Assembly: GCA_041490445.1 (NCBI GenBank) | Contig: JBGPTF010000020.1 | Coordinates: 3,790-67,789 of the forward strand | Length of the DNA: 64,000 nucleotides | Direction: 5' to 3' | Source of the DNA: JBGPTF01 sp041490445 | GTDB lineage: Bacteria; Acidobacteriota; Terriglobia; Acidiferrales; UBA7541 | Shown here: piece by piece, positions 1-8,544 of the stretch | Layout: each line of letters starts with the position of its first letter | Numbering within the stretch: the first letter of the stretch is position 1 | Position numbers and translations under genes: made by a program | Notes under the pieces: model-generated | What the model was told of the DNA's origin: nothing | Seen by the model: only the letters and a program-made list of their open reading frames with translations | Database searches by the model: none

Positions 1-369
1 CGTGGCCGCGAGAAAAGGAGCGACGAAGGCAATGGCGTAGGCAATCCGTTGAGCCATCATCACATTCTCCCCTTCCCGCGATTTTCCCAGAACGCTTCTT
101 TCTCCCAGGAAAAACTTGTTATCCAACTCGGGCAGGACTCTGAGAAGTAACTGCAGCCTCTTTTTCCCGATTGGATAGCCCACAATCAGGCCCAGCGCTA
201 ACGCTACTGGCACAAGCCGAAGATCAATTGGCGCCCACTGCGCGGAGTACCCGCTCTGTGCGTCCCTGCGTACACCGGACACAACGGAGAAGGTCACGGC
301 AATCATCGCGAGCGCGATGGCGACATGAACCGCCGGATTGAATACTCCTCTCAGCTTTACCATGGCCAT
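1..369 (-). CDS. Partial hypothetical membrane protein downstream of orphan RHS gene
   Basis: An open frame of 123 codons starts at the ATG ending at 369 and runs off the left edge. A strong Shine-Dalgarno (AGGAGGTG, 377-384) lies just upstream and overlaps the stop of the RHS gene, so translation is probably coupled. Two hydrophobic stretches are visible: roughly residues 12-32 (HVAIALAMIAVTFSVVSG) and 51-64 (LVPVALALGLIVGY). A third begins near the truncated end (IAYAIAFVAPFLAA). I do not recognise the family. Its position directly behind a swapped RHS tip makes an immunity or accessory role plausible, but that is inference from position only. Confidence 0.6.
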   Translation of the reverse strand, partial: MAMVKLRGVFNPAVHVAIALAMIAVTFSVVSGVRRDAQSGYSAQWAPIDLRLVPVALALGLIVGYPIGKKRLQLLLRVLPELDNKFFLGERSVLGKSREGENVMMAQRIAYAIAFVAPFLAAT

Positions 370-375
370 CGTGAG

Positions 376-2310
376 TCACCTCCTCTTTCCGGTACAGTTC
401 GCCAGGCAGCTGTTATTCCAATCGTAGGCCCCTTCGAAGCATAATTCGGCCAGGATGTCGCAAATGGGAGCTTCGCCGCAGCCCAGAAGTATGGCTCCGC
501 AAATTAGGTAATGCGCTGTTGTTGCCAGGTAGCAACAATTCGAACAGGCACGAACGTCGCTGGGGTGTTCCTTAGTGCACTCGGTTGTGTCGCCAAACCT
601 GCGCCTGAATAGATCCCCGTTTAGGCCTCCCAGAAGGTGGAACCCACCACCGCACGTCGGGTCGGAGGGGTCACACGGTCCGCCGACTCTACCAGGACCG
701 GCGCCTACACCTTGCCCACAGAGGCTGTAGTCCCCGAAGAGTACAAGCCCCAAGTAGCAGAGCAGAGTTCCCGTGTCGGGGAGAGGAACTCCGACAGAAA
801 TAATATGTTCTTCAAATCCACTTGGGTCGAGAGCGTCAATCGGATCATTTGCCACGTAGGGATACCGGTTCAGATGTTGCGGGTCGCGGTCGCGGGCGCA
901 GGCGGCTGGATCGGTCGCAGAGAAGCGCCCGAGCCGATTGACGTAGAAGCGGGCTAAAGCGTAGTCGTTGCCGGTTTCCGTGTCCCGCTCATAAGACGTA
1001 AACTTCCATTTGTCCACCGTCCCGGTTTCGTACCAGACTTCGCCGAAGGGGAACAGGCCGCGCTGGCCGATCACGTTGCCGCTGCCGTCAGTGAAGACTC
1101 GGGCGGAGAGGTGGTCTGCGAGGCGATACGTCGTGGTCGCGCCCGAAAGCGCTGCCAGGAGCTGGCCGTTCACGTAGATGATTTCTCGGGAGGGAGATGC
1201 CGGAGCCGTTCCGTTGTCGTATTCCGCAGTCGCGGAGCCTTTGGAGAATATATACACCGTCGTCGTGCTGCCTGCAATGCGCTTCACCCGCAGGTTCTTC
1301 CCGTCGTAGCTGTACGTAGCCCCCGCCGCCGAGACGACGCGATTCTCTGCATCAGAAACGAGCGTGTTCGTCCCGTCTCCCGTCATGTTTCCGCTTGCGT
1401 CATAGCCGTAGCCCGTGCCGGTGATGCGGTTGGTTGCCGCGTTCACGGTCACCTGGTTGAAGGGCGGCGTGTCCGATGTCTGGTTTTCGGCCGTGCGATT
1501 GCCATAGCGGTCGTAGGTGAACGACACGCCCCACTGCACGTAATTCGCCGACCCCTGGCTGGCGGCGGTCGAGAGCCGCGACAGGGCGTCGTAGGTGTAA
1601 CTCAATGTCCGGCCCGCGTCCACGTTGTCCGTGATGCCGGTGATCTGGCCGTTGTTGCTTCCGCTCGACCCGTACGCGTACGTCAGGCCAAATAGAGTCT
1701 GGCTTGCCTTCGTGTAGCTCAGGCTCTGCGTCTGCAGCCGGTCTGGCGAATAGCCGAACGCAGCCGCCACGCCGTTGCCATAGTTCACGCCCGTGACCTG
1801 CGATGCGGTGTTGTACGCGAAGCCCGAGGCATAATTCGTCCCGCCACTCACAACAGCCGTCATCCGCCCGATAGGATCGTAGCTCTGCTGGACCACGCGG
1901 CCGGAGGGGTAGGTGATCGAGGTTTCTTCATCGGCGTAATTGTAAGCGTAGCCGGTTGTGTAAGTGGTTCCGGTGATGGTTCTTTGCAGTTGAGTGACGC
2001 GGCCCATCACGTCGTAGGTGTAGCTCTCTGATCCGACGCCATCCGTCATGGTGACCAGCCGCCCATTGTTGTTGGACGCGGAACTTGTGCCGTACGTGTA
2101 CGTGACCTGCGGCGTGGCGGGCACTCCTGTGCTCCCCACATTATAGCTGACCTGGGTAAGGCGGTTAAGCGTGTCGTAGGTGTAGTTGGTGATCACGCCC
2201 CGCGCGTCGAATACCGCACCGCCGCGCAACTCGAACCCGGCAATGCCAGCTACAGCGCCTCGATTGCCCGAGTCACCGCGCAAGTGAAGCCGTAACAAAC
2301 TTCCCAACAA
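376..2310 (-). CDS. Orphan RHS/YD-repeat protein fragment with alternate cysteine-rich C-terminal tip
   Basis: The frame codes for up to 644 residues. From about residue 37 (DARGVITNY) it repeats the C-terminal half of the large RHS protein at 3019-7320, with many YD-type repeats and the RHS-associated core ending in RYPYVANDP...DPSG. After the core, about 145 unrelated residues follow, with roughly 14 cysteines. The first 36 residues match nothing in the intact protein and the frame opens at a TTG without a convincing ribosome site, so the gene is probably 5'-truncated. No signal peptide is visible. Orphan RHS tips that can replace the tip of an intact upstream gene are known for this family; whether this one is expressed cannot be told. 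Confidence 0.75.
   Translation of the reverse strand: MLGSLLRLHLRGDSGNRGAVAGIAGFELRGGAVFDARGVITNYTYDTLNRLTQVSYNVGSTGVPATPQVTYTYGTSSASNNNGRLVTMTDGVGSESYTYDVMGRVTQLQRTITGTTYTTGYAYNYADEETSITYPSGRVVQQSYDPIGRMTAVVSGGTNYASGFAYNTASQVTGVNYGNGVAAAFGYSPDRLQTQSLSYTKASQTLFGLTYAYGSSGSNNGQITGITDNVDAGRTLSYTYDALSRLSTAASQGSANYVQWGVSFTYDRYGNRTAENQTSDTPPFNQVTVNAATNRITGTGYGYDASGNMTGDGTNTLVSDAENRVVSAAGATYSYDGKNLRVKRIAGSTTTVYIFSKGSATAEYDNGTAPASPSREIIYVNGQLLAALSGATTTYRLADHLSARVFTDGSGNVIGQRGLFPFGEVWYETGTVDKWKFTSYERDTETGNDYALARFYVNRLGRFSATDPAACARDRDPQHLNRYPYVANDPIDALDPSGFEEHIISVGVPLPDTGTLLCYLGLVLFGDYSLCGQGVGAGPGRVGGPCDPSDPTCGGGFHLLGGLNGDLFRRRFGDTTECTKEHPSDVRACSNCCYLATTAHYLICGAILLGCGEAPICDILAELCFEGAYDWNNSCLANCTGKRR
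842..2209. repeat. Direct repeat copy 1 of RHS core (1.37 kb)
   Basis: This segment aligns without insertions or deletions to 3422-4789, at a constant offset of 2580 bases, with only scattered substitutions. It begins just before the tip junction (around the sequence for ANDP) and ends abruptly after the sequence for DARG. Homologous recombination between the two copies would exchange the C-terminal tips of the RHS proteins. Confidence 0.9.
2207..2295 (+). pseudogene. Possible 3' remnant of a TPR-like gene at the RHS truncation point
   Basis: Immediately beyond the end of the RHS repeat, the plus strand has a short open frame ending at TAA 2293-2295. It reads ...AAQLEPGNASYSASIARV..., which resembles the second helix and turn of a tetratricopeptide repeat (L-E-P-x-N-A). 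It lies in antisense to the meaningless N-terminus of the orphan RHS frame, as expected if the duplicated RHS segment recombined into the end of another gene. The match is short, so this is tentative. Confidence 0.3.
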
Positions 2311-2489
2311 AATATGGGGAATGGAAAACCTGTGGGAGCAGTTCTTGCCCGCTCTTCTCCAAATAAGCCCAACTAACTCAACTCAGCAGTTGTTCTTCAA
2401 TCAACGATTCAAACTCGCCCAGTGAGTAGGCCAGTGTTCCACAATTGAGGTATCCGCCGTAGACGGGCGTGGCATCTGCGTGCACGCGC

Positions 2490-3017
2490 TTACGTCTCGG
2501 TCGAGCCGCTACGTGCCGCCGGTCGGTTGATAAAGCCGATGGGGCGAACACCCTTCGTCTGCAAGCGCGAGACTAGTTCAGCGTTCAGACAGATGGCAGC
2601 TACAAACTCTCCCAAGCTCGCAGATCTCCCCTTCGTGACCCTTGCGATAGTCGCAGCATCCCACAGAAGTCGCGTCAGTTCATCCTCGAATCCTGTGAAG
2701 CGCACGTCGTGGAACGAAAGGCCTGAAGGCCCTACACCGGGCGCTGAAGAAACCAGAGGCGATCCGCGCGATTCCCCTTTGTCAACCACGCCCCCTCCAC
2801 GATGCCCCTGAGCCAAAGCGTCCGAGTTCACAAAATACTTCCGCAGTGACCTTCCCGCAGTATCCTGCAGTGCGGCAAGAAAAGCCTCAACGGACACACC
2901 GCTCCTCGCGTCCGACTGTTGGCTTGATTTCACTGCTCGATCCAGTGCTTTCCGGAGTCGCCGATCCAGCCCTCGCGCGAGGACCTCTGCATGCTCCTTC
3001 AGTGTCGGAGTACTCAT
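2490..3017 (-). CDS. Candidate RHS immunity/partner protein with Clp-N-like repeats
   Basis: The gene codes for 175 residues. The ATG at 3017 follows the RHS stop codon by a single nucleotide (TGACATG), so the two are almost certainly translationally coupled. Two helical segments look like the paired repeats of the Clp ATPase N-domain. The first spans roughly residues 5-65 (LKEHAEVLARGLDRRLRKAL ... VEAFLAALQD). The second spans roughly 120-165 (ELTRLLWDAATIARVTKG ... LGEFVAAICLNAELVSRL). There is no ATPase module and no signal peptide. Position suggests a cytoplasmic antidote or chaperone for the adjacent RHS tip; the Clp-N resemblance is by eye only. Confidence 0.6.
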   Translation of the reverse strand: MSTPTLKEHAEVLARGLDRRLRKALDRAVKSSQQSDARSGVSVEAFLAALQDTAGRSLRKYFVNSDALAQGHRGGGVVDKGESRGSPLVSSAPGVGPSGLSFHDVRFTGFEDELTRLLWDAATIARVTKGRSASLGEFVAAICLNAELVSRLQTKGVRPIGFINRPAARSGSTET

Positions 3018-3018
3018 G

Positions 3019-6000
3019 TCATTGACAGAATCCCGGCCAAGAGCCGATGAGCCCAGCCATGCCCGAAAATGTCTCAACACCCCAGGGTTTCAGGAACTCA
3101 GCCGTCTGAGGGCAAATGCGCCAGCATTTCTTGGGTGCAACTAGCAGTGCACCAATGACCCCGTCCTCGCAGAAACAAAAGTAGCCACACCCAACTCGTT
3201 GAAATTGAATAGGAAAGGTGAGCACGCACGCGCAAGCCGCGTAGGTAAGCAGGGATCCGCCACCACCGCCGCTGCCGCCACCACCGCCGCCCGCGCAGAT
3301 ATTAGTATCTATGCCCCCAGCGACCGCCCAAAAATAGCAATCCCACGTCCCCTTCGTCTCGCCGTTGTCGGGTGGCGCGTATTTAATTGGTAGCAGTCCG
3401 CTGGGGTCCGACTGATTGACAGGATCATTTGCCACGTAGGGATACCGGTCCAGGTGCTGCGGATCGCGGTCTCTTGCGCAGGAGGCCGGATCGGTCGCGG
3501 AGAAGCGCCCGAGGCGATTGGCGTAGTAGCGGGCTAAAGCGTAGTCGTTGCCAGTCTCCGAATCGCGCTCGTAGGAGGTGAACTTCCATTTGTCCACCGT
3601 CCCGGTTTCGTACCAGACTTCGCCGAAGGGAAACAAGCCTCGCTGGCCGATCACGTTGCCGGTTGCGTCCGTGAAAACTCGGGCGGAAAGATGGTCAGAG
3701 AGGCGATACGCCGTCGTCGCGCCCGAAAGCGCGGCGACGAGCTGGCCGTTCACGTAGATGTCTTCCCGCGTCGGCGACGCGGGAGCCGCACCGTTGTCGT
3801 ATTCCGCGATCACGGAACCTTTGGAGAAAATATACACCGTCGTGGTGCTGCCTGCAACGCGCTTCACCCGCAGGTTTGTCGCGTCGTAGCTGTACGTAGC
3901 GCCCGCCGCCGAAACGACTCGATTCTCGGCGTCCGAGACGAGCGTATTCGTTCCGTCCCCGCTCATATTGCCGCTTGCGTCATAGCCGTAGCCCGTGCCG
4001 GTGATCCGGTTCGTCGCCGCGTTCACGGTCACCTGGTTGAACGGCGGAGTGTCCGATGTCTGGTTTTCGGCCGTGCGATTGCCGTAGCGGTCGTAAACGA
4101 ACGACACGCCCCACTGCACGTAATTTGCCGACCCCTGGCTGACAGCAGTCGAGAGCCGCGACAGGGCGTCGTAGGTGTAGCTCAAAGTCCGTCCCGCGTC
4201 CACGTTGTCCGTGATGCCGGTGATCTGGCCGTTGTTGCTTCCGCTCGGGCCATATGCGTACGTCAAGCTGAAAAGAGTCTGGCTTGCCTTCGTGTAGCTC
4301 AGGCTTTGCATCTGCAGCCGGTCCGACGAGTAACCGATCGCAGCCGCCACGCCGTTGCCATAGATCACGCCCGTGACCTGCGATGCCGGGTTGTACGCGA
4401 AGCCCGAAGCGTAATTCGTTCCGCCATTCGAAACTGCCGCCAGCCGGCCGATAGGATCGTAGCTCTGCTGGACCACCCGGCCGGAGGGATAGGTGATCGA
4501 GGTTTCCTCATCGGCGTAATTGTAAGCGTAGCCAGTGGTGTAAGTAGTGCCGGTGATGGTTCTTTGCAGTTGAGTGACGCGGCCCATCACGTCGTAGGTG
4601 TAGCTCTCTGATCCGACGCCATCCGTCATGGTGACCAGCCGCCCATTGTTGTTGGACGCGGGACTTGTGCCGTACGTGTACGTCACCTGCGGCGTGGCGG
4701 GCACTCCTGTGCTGCCCACATTGTAACTCGTCTGGGTCAGCCGGTTCAGCGTGTCATACGCGTAGTTTGTGATCACGCCCCGCGCGTCGGTGCGCTGCGT
4801 CGTCAAGCCAAACGTATTGTACTGGTAGCTCGTCGTGCCGGCCTCTGGAATAATCTCGCTAGTTTTTCGGCTCATCCCATCGTAGTTAAAGGTCCGGGTT
4901 TGCGCTCCCTGGGTGACGCCCGCCACGGCGTCCTGCACGGTATAGGTGAAAGTCGTTTGCTGCGTCAAGGAATTGCCGTTGGCCACGTCCGGCTCATAGA
5001 CTGTGATGACACGTCCGAGAGCGTCAGAAACATTCTTTCGTTGCTTTCCGGCGGGGTCAGTTGTCGTGACGGCGTTCGTCGCGTAGCTGAGAGTGGTCGT
5101 CGAGTTGTCTGGCGCAATTGACTTCACGGCGCGGCCAAGGGCGTCGAATCTGGTCTCGGTCCAGTATTGCGCCGTGCTGTTGTGCGGATTGCTGACCTTC
5201 CAGGCCCGGTCGAGCGCGTCGAATTGAGTTTCGATAATTGAATAGGAGTTGCCGCTCACGTCTGCCGTTGTGGTCTTGATTGTGCGGCCAAGCCCATCGT
5301 AGGCGATGATCTTCTTGATTTTCTGCGTCGCGTCCACAGGTTTGGTCTCAGTTACAGTCCGTGCGGCCTCGTTGTACGCGTATGTGGTTTGCGCGCCATC
5401 GGGCCGGGTGACCGAAGCCGGCCGCTTCATGTAGTCGTACGCGTAAGAAGTAATCTGATTGTTCTCATCCGTCCCTGTGGCCTTGAGTCCCGTATAAGAA
5501 TTGTACGTGTAGCTCGTCGTGAGCTGCGGTCCGCCCGAGACTCCGCTCACCACAGAGTCGGGAAACGCGTACTGGGTTGTAGCTGAATAATTCCACTGCT
5601 TCTTCTGGCAGCAATCCGCGTCTGCGCTGCGGAGGTTTCCAAGGGAATCATAGGTCAAATTCTTTGTGACGCCGCCTGAGGGCGTCACCGGGTCCGAATA
5701 GGTTGTGACGGAGGTTGGGAGACCCCGAGTGGTGTAAGAACAGCCGAAGTTCGTGTCGTTGTGCTGGGCTGTGCCGGTCACGCAGGGAGTGTTGAGATTT
5801 GCTGGAGCGTCGTAAGCGTAATCCGTCCGCGACTTGGTCTGCCCCGTGGAATCGGCGACGGTGATTCGGCTGATGCGGTTCAGGATGTTCGCAGTGGTAT
5901 ATGCGCTCCCGGTGAGGTACGTGTACGTGGTCGTCCGAATGACGGCTCCCGGCGCTCCAACTCCCCAATCGTGCTCCTTCAAGCTGAGCAAGTTTCCGTT

Positions 6001-7320
6001 CGAATCGTAGGTCGTCTCCCGCTCCGATTGGGTTTGATTGTCTTCGAGGATGCTGATCTCCGTCGCCGGCGACCCGTTCGTTGCCCACGTGTTCGTGGCC
6101 GTCCGCAGCAGAGTACCGCTCGCTGCACTCCCTTGATAATCCTTTTCGCTGGTCTTGTGGGCGTTGCTGTCGAAGATGAACGTGCTCTGGTTTGCCGCGG
6201 TGTCGTAGGGCAGTTGCGGCGCGGTTATTGTTGTCGTCCAAGACGAACCGTTCTGCGCTCGCGAGTACGTCCAGGTGGCGGATGTTGTCCCGTCATTGAT
6301 GATGCGATTCAGGCTGGTGACGGAGCCGTCAGAGCAGTTGATGCTGTCGTTCGCGCCGGGGTAGTCGTACTCGTAATAACCGCCCGTGGGAAGAGTGACT
6401 CGCTGCACGCGGCCTGTGTAATAGCCCGGATTGCCGGGCGTTGGCTCATAGGTGAAGGAAAAAGACTGGTTGTTCGGCAAGACGAGGGATACCGGCAGGC
6501 TGGCGGTCCCTGTATACTCCACAACACCGGAGCATCCGAAGTTCGTCTTGATATTGAAGGTTTGAAGATTCAGCGTTGCTGTCTGATAGGCCCCGGCTGG
6601 GTCAAGATACTGATACTGGATGTTTGAAGCGTTCGTAATCACCTTCAGCGCGACTCGACCAACAGTGTCTATCCAGTCAGTTTCGGTTGAGCTAACTACA
6701 TTGGCGCTGATGTAATTTCCATTCGTATCTGCCAAAGCGCCGCTGCTCGCCACGCCTGCGGGGCTTGTCACCTGGGGTGATGTCGGCGTTGTCGCGTCGA
6801 TATAGAAGCCGCTGCCGTCGATGGCATAGCCGGTTCGTGGTCCAGTATCAAAACCACAGTTGGTGTTTGTTCCGAAACTGATGTCAAAGTAATGGACTGT
6901 TCCCAGTGGATCCGTATATGAATATGCCGAGTATGCGGTTACGAACTGATACCCAAAGGTGCCGTCGTCATTGAGCACCCTGCAGCGGATGGTTGCGCTT
7001 ACATACCCCGTGTGACCGACCGCCGACTTTGTTTGCCATCCCCAGGTTGGGTTTCCCGATTGGTCGGTAACTGGCGTCCAGACACCGGAAGACCGAGTCC
7101 AAATGAGGGAATTATAATTCGTGGCGAACTTGAAGTTGTATCCGCGCCCAGGACTCGTCACAATCGGGAGAGAAAAGTTTGTGTTCAGACTGTACCGGTT
7201 CACGGCGTCAAAACGTCCGTGTTCGAAGGAACCATAGGGCGGGAATCCGGTCAAACTCACCTGGGCGAAGGCGCTCGTCGACAGAAAGAGCAGGCAGAAA
7301 AGCAAAAGAAGACGCCGCAT
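3019..7320 (-). CDS. Secreted RHS/YD-repeat protein with variable C-terminal tip
   Basis: This is a 1433-residue protein with a clear Sec signal peptide (MRRLLLLFCLLFLSTSAFAQ). The body is built of YD repeats of the G-x-x-x-x-Y-x-Y-D type from about residue 400 to 1200. The conserved RHS-associated core follows (RFSATDPA ... RYPYVANDP ... DPSG), and then a 125-residue tip with a glycine-rich stretch and about 11 cysteines. In this family the repeats form a shell around the C-terminal tip, which is often a toxin. The tip here has no family I recognise. The neighbouring 175-residue gene starts one nucleotide after the stop, and a secreted protein gene ends nine bases upstream, so these form an operon. 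Confidence 0.88.
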   Translation of the reverse strand: MRRLLLLFCLLFLSTSAFAQVSLTGFPPYGSFEHGRFDAVNRYSLNTNFSLPIVTSPGRGYNFKFATNYNSLIWTRSSGVWTPVTDQSGNPTWGWQTKSAVGHTGYVSATIRCRVLNDDGTFGYQFVTAYSAYSYTDPLGTVHYFDISFGTNTNCGFDTGPRTGYAIDGSGFYIDATTPTSPQVTSPAGVASSGALADTNGNYISANVVSSTETDWIDTVGRVALKVITNASNIQYQYLDPAGAYQTATLNLQTFNIKTNFGCSGVVEYTGTASLPVSLVLPNNQSFSFTYEPTPGNPGYYTGRVQRVTLPTGGYYEYDYPGANDSINCSDGSVTSLNRIINDGTTSATWTYSRAQNGSSWTTTITAPQLPYDTAANQSTFIFDSNAHKTSEKDYQGSAASGTLLRTATNTWATNGSPATEISILEDNQTQSERETTYDSNGNLLSLKEHDWGVGAPGAVIRTTTYTYLTGSAYTTANILNRISRITVADSTGQTKSRTDYAYDAPANLNTPCVTGTAQHNDTNFGCSYTTRGLPTSVTTYSDPVTPSGGVTKNLTYDSLGNLRSADADCCQKKQWNYSATTQYAFPDSVVSGVSGGPQLTTSYTYNSYTGLKATGTDENNQITSYAYDYMKRPASVTRPDGAQTTYAYNEAARTVTETKPVDATQKIKKIIAYDGLGRTIKTTTADVSGNSYSIIETQFDALDRAWKVSNPHNSTAQYWTETRFDALGRAVKSIAPDNSTTTLSYATNAVTTTDPAGKQRKNVSDALGRVITVYEPDVANGNSLTQQTTFTYTVQDAVAGVTQGAQTRTFNYDGMSRKTSEIIPEAGTTSYQYNTFGLTTQRTDARGVITNYAYDTLNRLTQTSYNVGSTGVPATPQVTYTYGTSPASNNNGRLVTMTDGVGSESYTYDVMGRVTQLQRTITGTTYTTGYAYNYADEETSITYPSGRVVQQSYDPIGRLAAVSNGGTNYASGFAYNPASQVTGVIYGNGVAAAIGYSSDRLQMQSLSYTKASQTLFSLTYAYGPSGSNNGQITGITDNVDAGRTLSYTYDALSRLSTAVSQGSANYVQWGVSFVYDRYGNRTAENQTSDTPPFNQVTVNAATNRITGTGYGYDASGNMSGDGTNTLVSDAENRVVSAAGATYSYDATNLRVKRVAGSTTTVYIFSKGSVIAEYDNGAAPASPTREDIYVNGQLVAALSGATTAYRLSDHLSARVFTDATGNVIGQRGLFPFGEVWYETGTVDKWKFTSYERDSETGNDYALARYYANRLGRFSATDPASCARDRDPQHLDRYPYVANDPVNQSDPSGLLPIKYAPPDNGETKGTWDCYFWAVAGGIDTNICAGGGGGGSGGGGGSLLTYAACACVLTFPIQFQRVGCGYFCFCEDGVIGALLVAPKKCWRICPQTAEFLKPWGVETFSGMAGLIGSWPGFCQ
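3422..4789. repeat. Direct repeat copy 2 of RHS core (1.37 kb)
   Basis: This is the partner of 842-2209, lying inside the intact RHS gene. The boundary at 4789 is internal to the gene, while the other copy switches there to unrelated sequence. The intact gene is therefore the likely parent and the other copy the derived orphan. Confidence 0.9.
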
Positions 7321-7329
7321 TTCCCCTCC

Positions 7330-8112
7330 TTACTGGAGAACGAAGTCCGAATCCGCCAGGCCCGTGTTCACCTGCACCTGTTTAATGACAATCGTCGTCC
7401 AGGGTGTGCCGTTGAGCGATTTCCGAATCGAGAACGGATAGAGGACCCCTCCCACGTTTCTGTAGTCGGAAAAGAACACTTCGACAGGAACCCGGGGCGC
7501 CATGCCGCCAGAGGCACGTCGGGTATAGGCAATCTTCAACGGCAGATTCGAGGCGGCATCGACCCAGAGATCTTGAATCGAGAATTCGGAAAGATGCTGC
7601 AGATTTGGTCTTGATGTGAACTGCTTCGACAGACGCAGATGATAGGCTTGGGCTTGACCAACTGCTTCCAAGCCTACATAAGCCAGCGAGGTCTCCGGGT
7701 CACTTAATGCTCCCCCGAGCAGAGGAGCGGGAAAGTCGACGCACTGGCTCGTCACGGCGAGTTCGAGCGGAAGTTTCTTGTGTTCCGCGCCAACAAACTC
7801 ATCTGCGTTGCCACTGGAATAAATGACTCCCAACTGTCGGTCGCTGAGTTGAATGAACTCTGCGCTCTGAGTGATGCCGCGAGTGAGAATCTTGATCGTT
7901 CCCTGATCGACCTTGGAGCCAGCGACGATTTCGACAGTGCCTGCTGCCGTCGAATCTTGAGGTACACTTCTGCCCATCGCGGCCACAGATTGCTGCAACA
8001 CGGCAAAGGCCCGTGGATCCTTGCTGGTTTGAGCAGCGTTCTGCGCTGCAAGAGGGTTGGCAACAAGCAGGACAAGCCCAACGACGGGGACAATCCGCGC
8101 CGCTCGAGTCAT
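7330..8112 (-). CDS. Secreted hypothetical protein upstream of RHS gene
   Basis: This is a 260-residue protein with an N-terminal signal peptide ending near PLAAQ. Its stop lies nine bases before the RHS start, so the two are cotranscribed. The mature part is rich in alternating hydrophobic residues and ends in a typical beta-rich segment (FFSDYRNVGGVLYPFSIR ... TTIVIKQVQVNTGL). That segment resembles the LolA/outer-membrane-lipoprotein-sorting style of sheet seen in many secreted acidobacterial proteins. No catalytic motif is evident. It may assist export or anchoring of the RHS protein, but this is only suggested by linkage. Confidence 0.75.
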   Translation of the reverse strand: MTRAARIVPVVGLVLLVANPLAAQNAAQTSKDPRAFAVLQQSVAAMGRSVPQDSTAAGTVEIVAGSKVDQGTIKILTRGITQSAEFIQLSDRQLGVIYSSGNADEFVGAEHKKLPLELAVTSQCVDFPAPLLGGALSDPETSLAYVGLEAVGQAQAYHLRLSKQFTSRPNLQHLSEFSIQDLWVDAASNLPLKIAYTRRASGGMAPRVPVEVFFSDYRNVGGVLYPFSIRKSLNGTPWTTIVIKQVQVNTGLADSDFVLQ

Positions 8113-8262
8113 ACATGCCTCCCGAGGAAGACTGAGCAGGCTTGTACTGCTGAAGTATCTGGAATGTCAAGTATAGAGTTGAAAGTTAATCACAGCTTTA
8201 CAGTACTGCCTGTGAAAAACCGTAGGAGGCAAGTTCTTGCGGAGGCAGCGGGTGAAAACAAA

Positions 8263-8283
8263 GGGCGGGTCAGCGACCCGCCC
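8263..8283. terminator. Strong GC hairpin, probable terminator
   Basis: GGGCGGGTC pairs perfectly with GACCCGCCC around a three-base loop. On the minus strand a T-rich stretch (TTTGTTTT) follows, so it could end transcripts coming from the lipoprotein gene before the RHS operon begins. Confidence 0.6.
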
Positions 8284-8333
8284 CTGAAACTTTTGCATGA
8301 CAGCCGACCGTGTTTCTTGCAGCGCTGGCCGTC

Positions 8334-8417
8334 GTTGATTCAACCTCGTTGACTCGACCGAGTTGGCCTAAGTTCGCCGGCTCAACTTCGCTGGCGCGAC
8401 TTCATTGGCTCAACTTC
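8334..8417. repeat. Six imperfect 14-nt tandem repeats
   Basis: Six consecutive 14-base units can be aligned: gttgattcaacctc, gttgactcgaccga, gttggcctaagttc, gccggctcaacttc, gctggcgcgacttc and attggctcaacttc. The consensus is close to gTTGGCTCAACTTC, which itself contains a partial palindrome (TTGGCTCAA). Function is unknown; a protein-binding array or a decaying satellite are both possible. Confidence 0.6.
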
Positions 8418-8463
8418 CGGAAATCGTCAACGAGAATGGCGGCTCAGCAGAAAGCACGATCAC

Positions 8464-8544
8464 TTAGAAACGCAGACCGCTGCAGCCCGTCAGAGATACA
8501 GCAAGGCCCAGCATCAGAACAACCCAAAGCAGTCGCTTGGTCAT
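8464..8544 (-). CDS. 26-residue putative small lipoprotein
   Basis: A short frame starts at ATG 8544 with a good ribosome site (GAGGAGA at 8555-8561) and ends at TAA 8464-8466. It reads MTKRLLWVVLMLGL followed by a lipobox (LTGC) and only five more residues (SGLRF after the cysteine). A charged start, a hydrophobic core and a lipobox cysteine make a lipid-anchored peptide of about eight residues plausible, similar in plan to entericidin-type small lipoproteins. The family is not recognised. Confidence 0.55.
   Translation of the reverse strand: MTKRLLWVVLMLGLAVSLTGCSGLRF

Larger units (their letters stand above)
8113..8463. other. Intergenic region with hairpin and 14-nt tandem repeats
   Basis: No gene is evident in this stretch. 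It lies upstream of the RHS operon (minus strand) and beyond the 3' end of the small lipoprotein gene (also minus strand). It contains the 8263-8283 hairpin and the 8334-8417 tandem array described separately. Confidence 0.6.

Noticed and set aside
1111..1695. Plus-strand open frame of 194 codons, and the similar 3691-4611 frame
   Set aside because: Both are antisense to the RHS repeats, Arg/Val-rich, and exist because of the repeat codon pattern; no family pattern.
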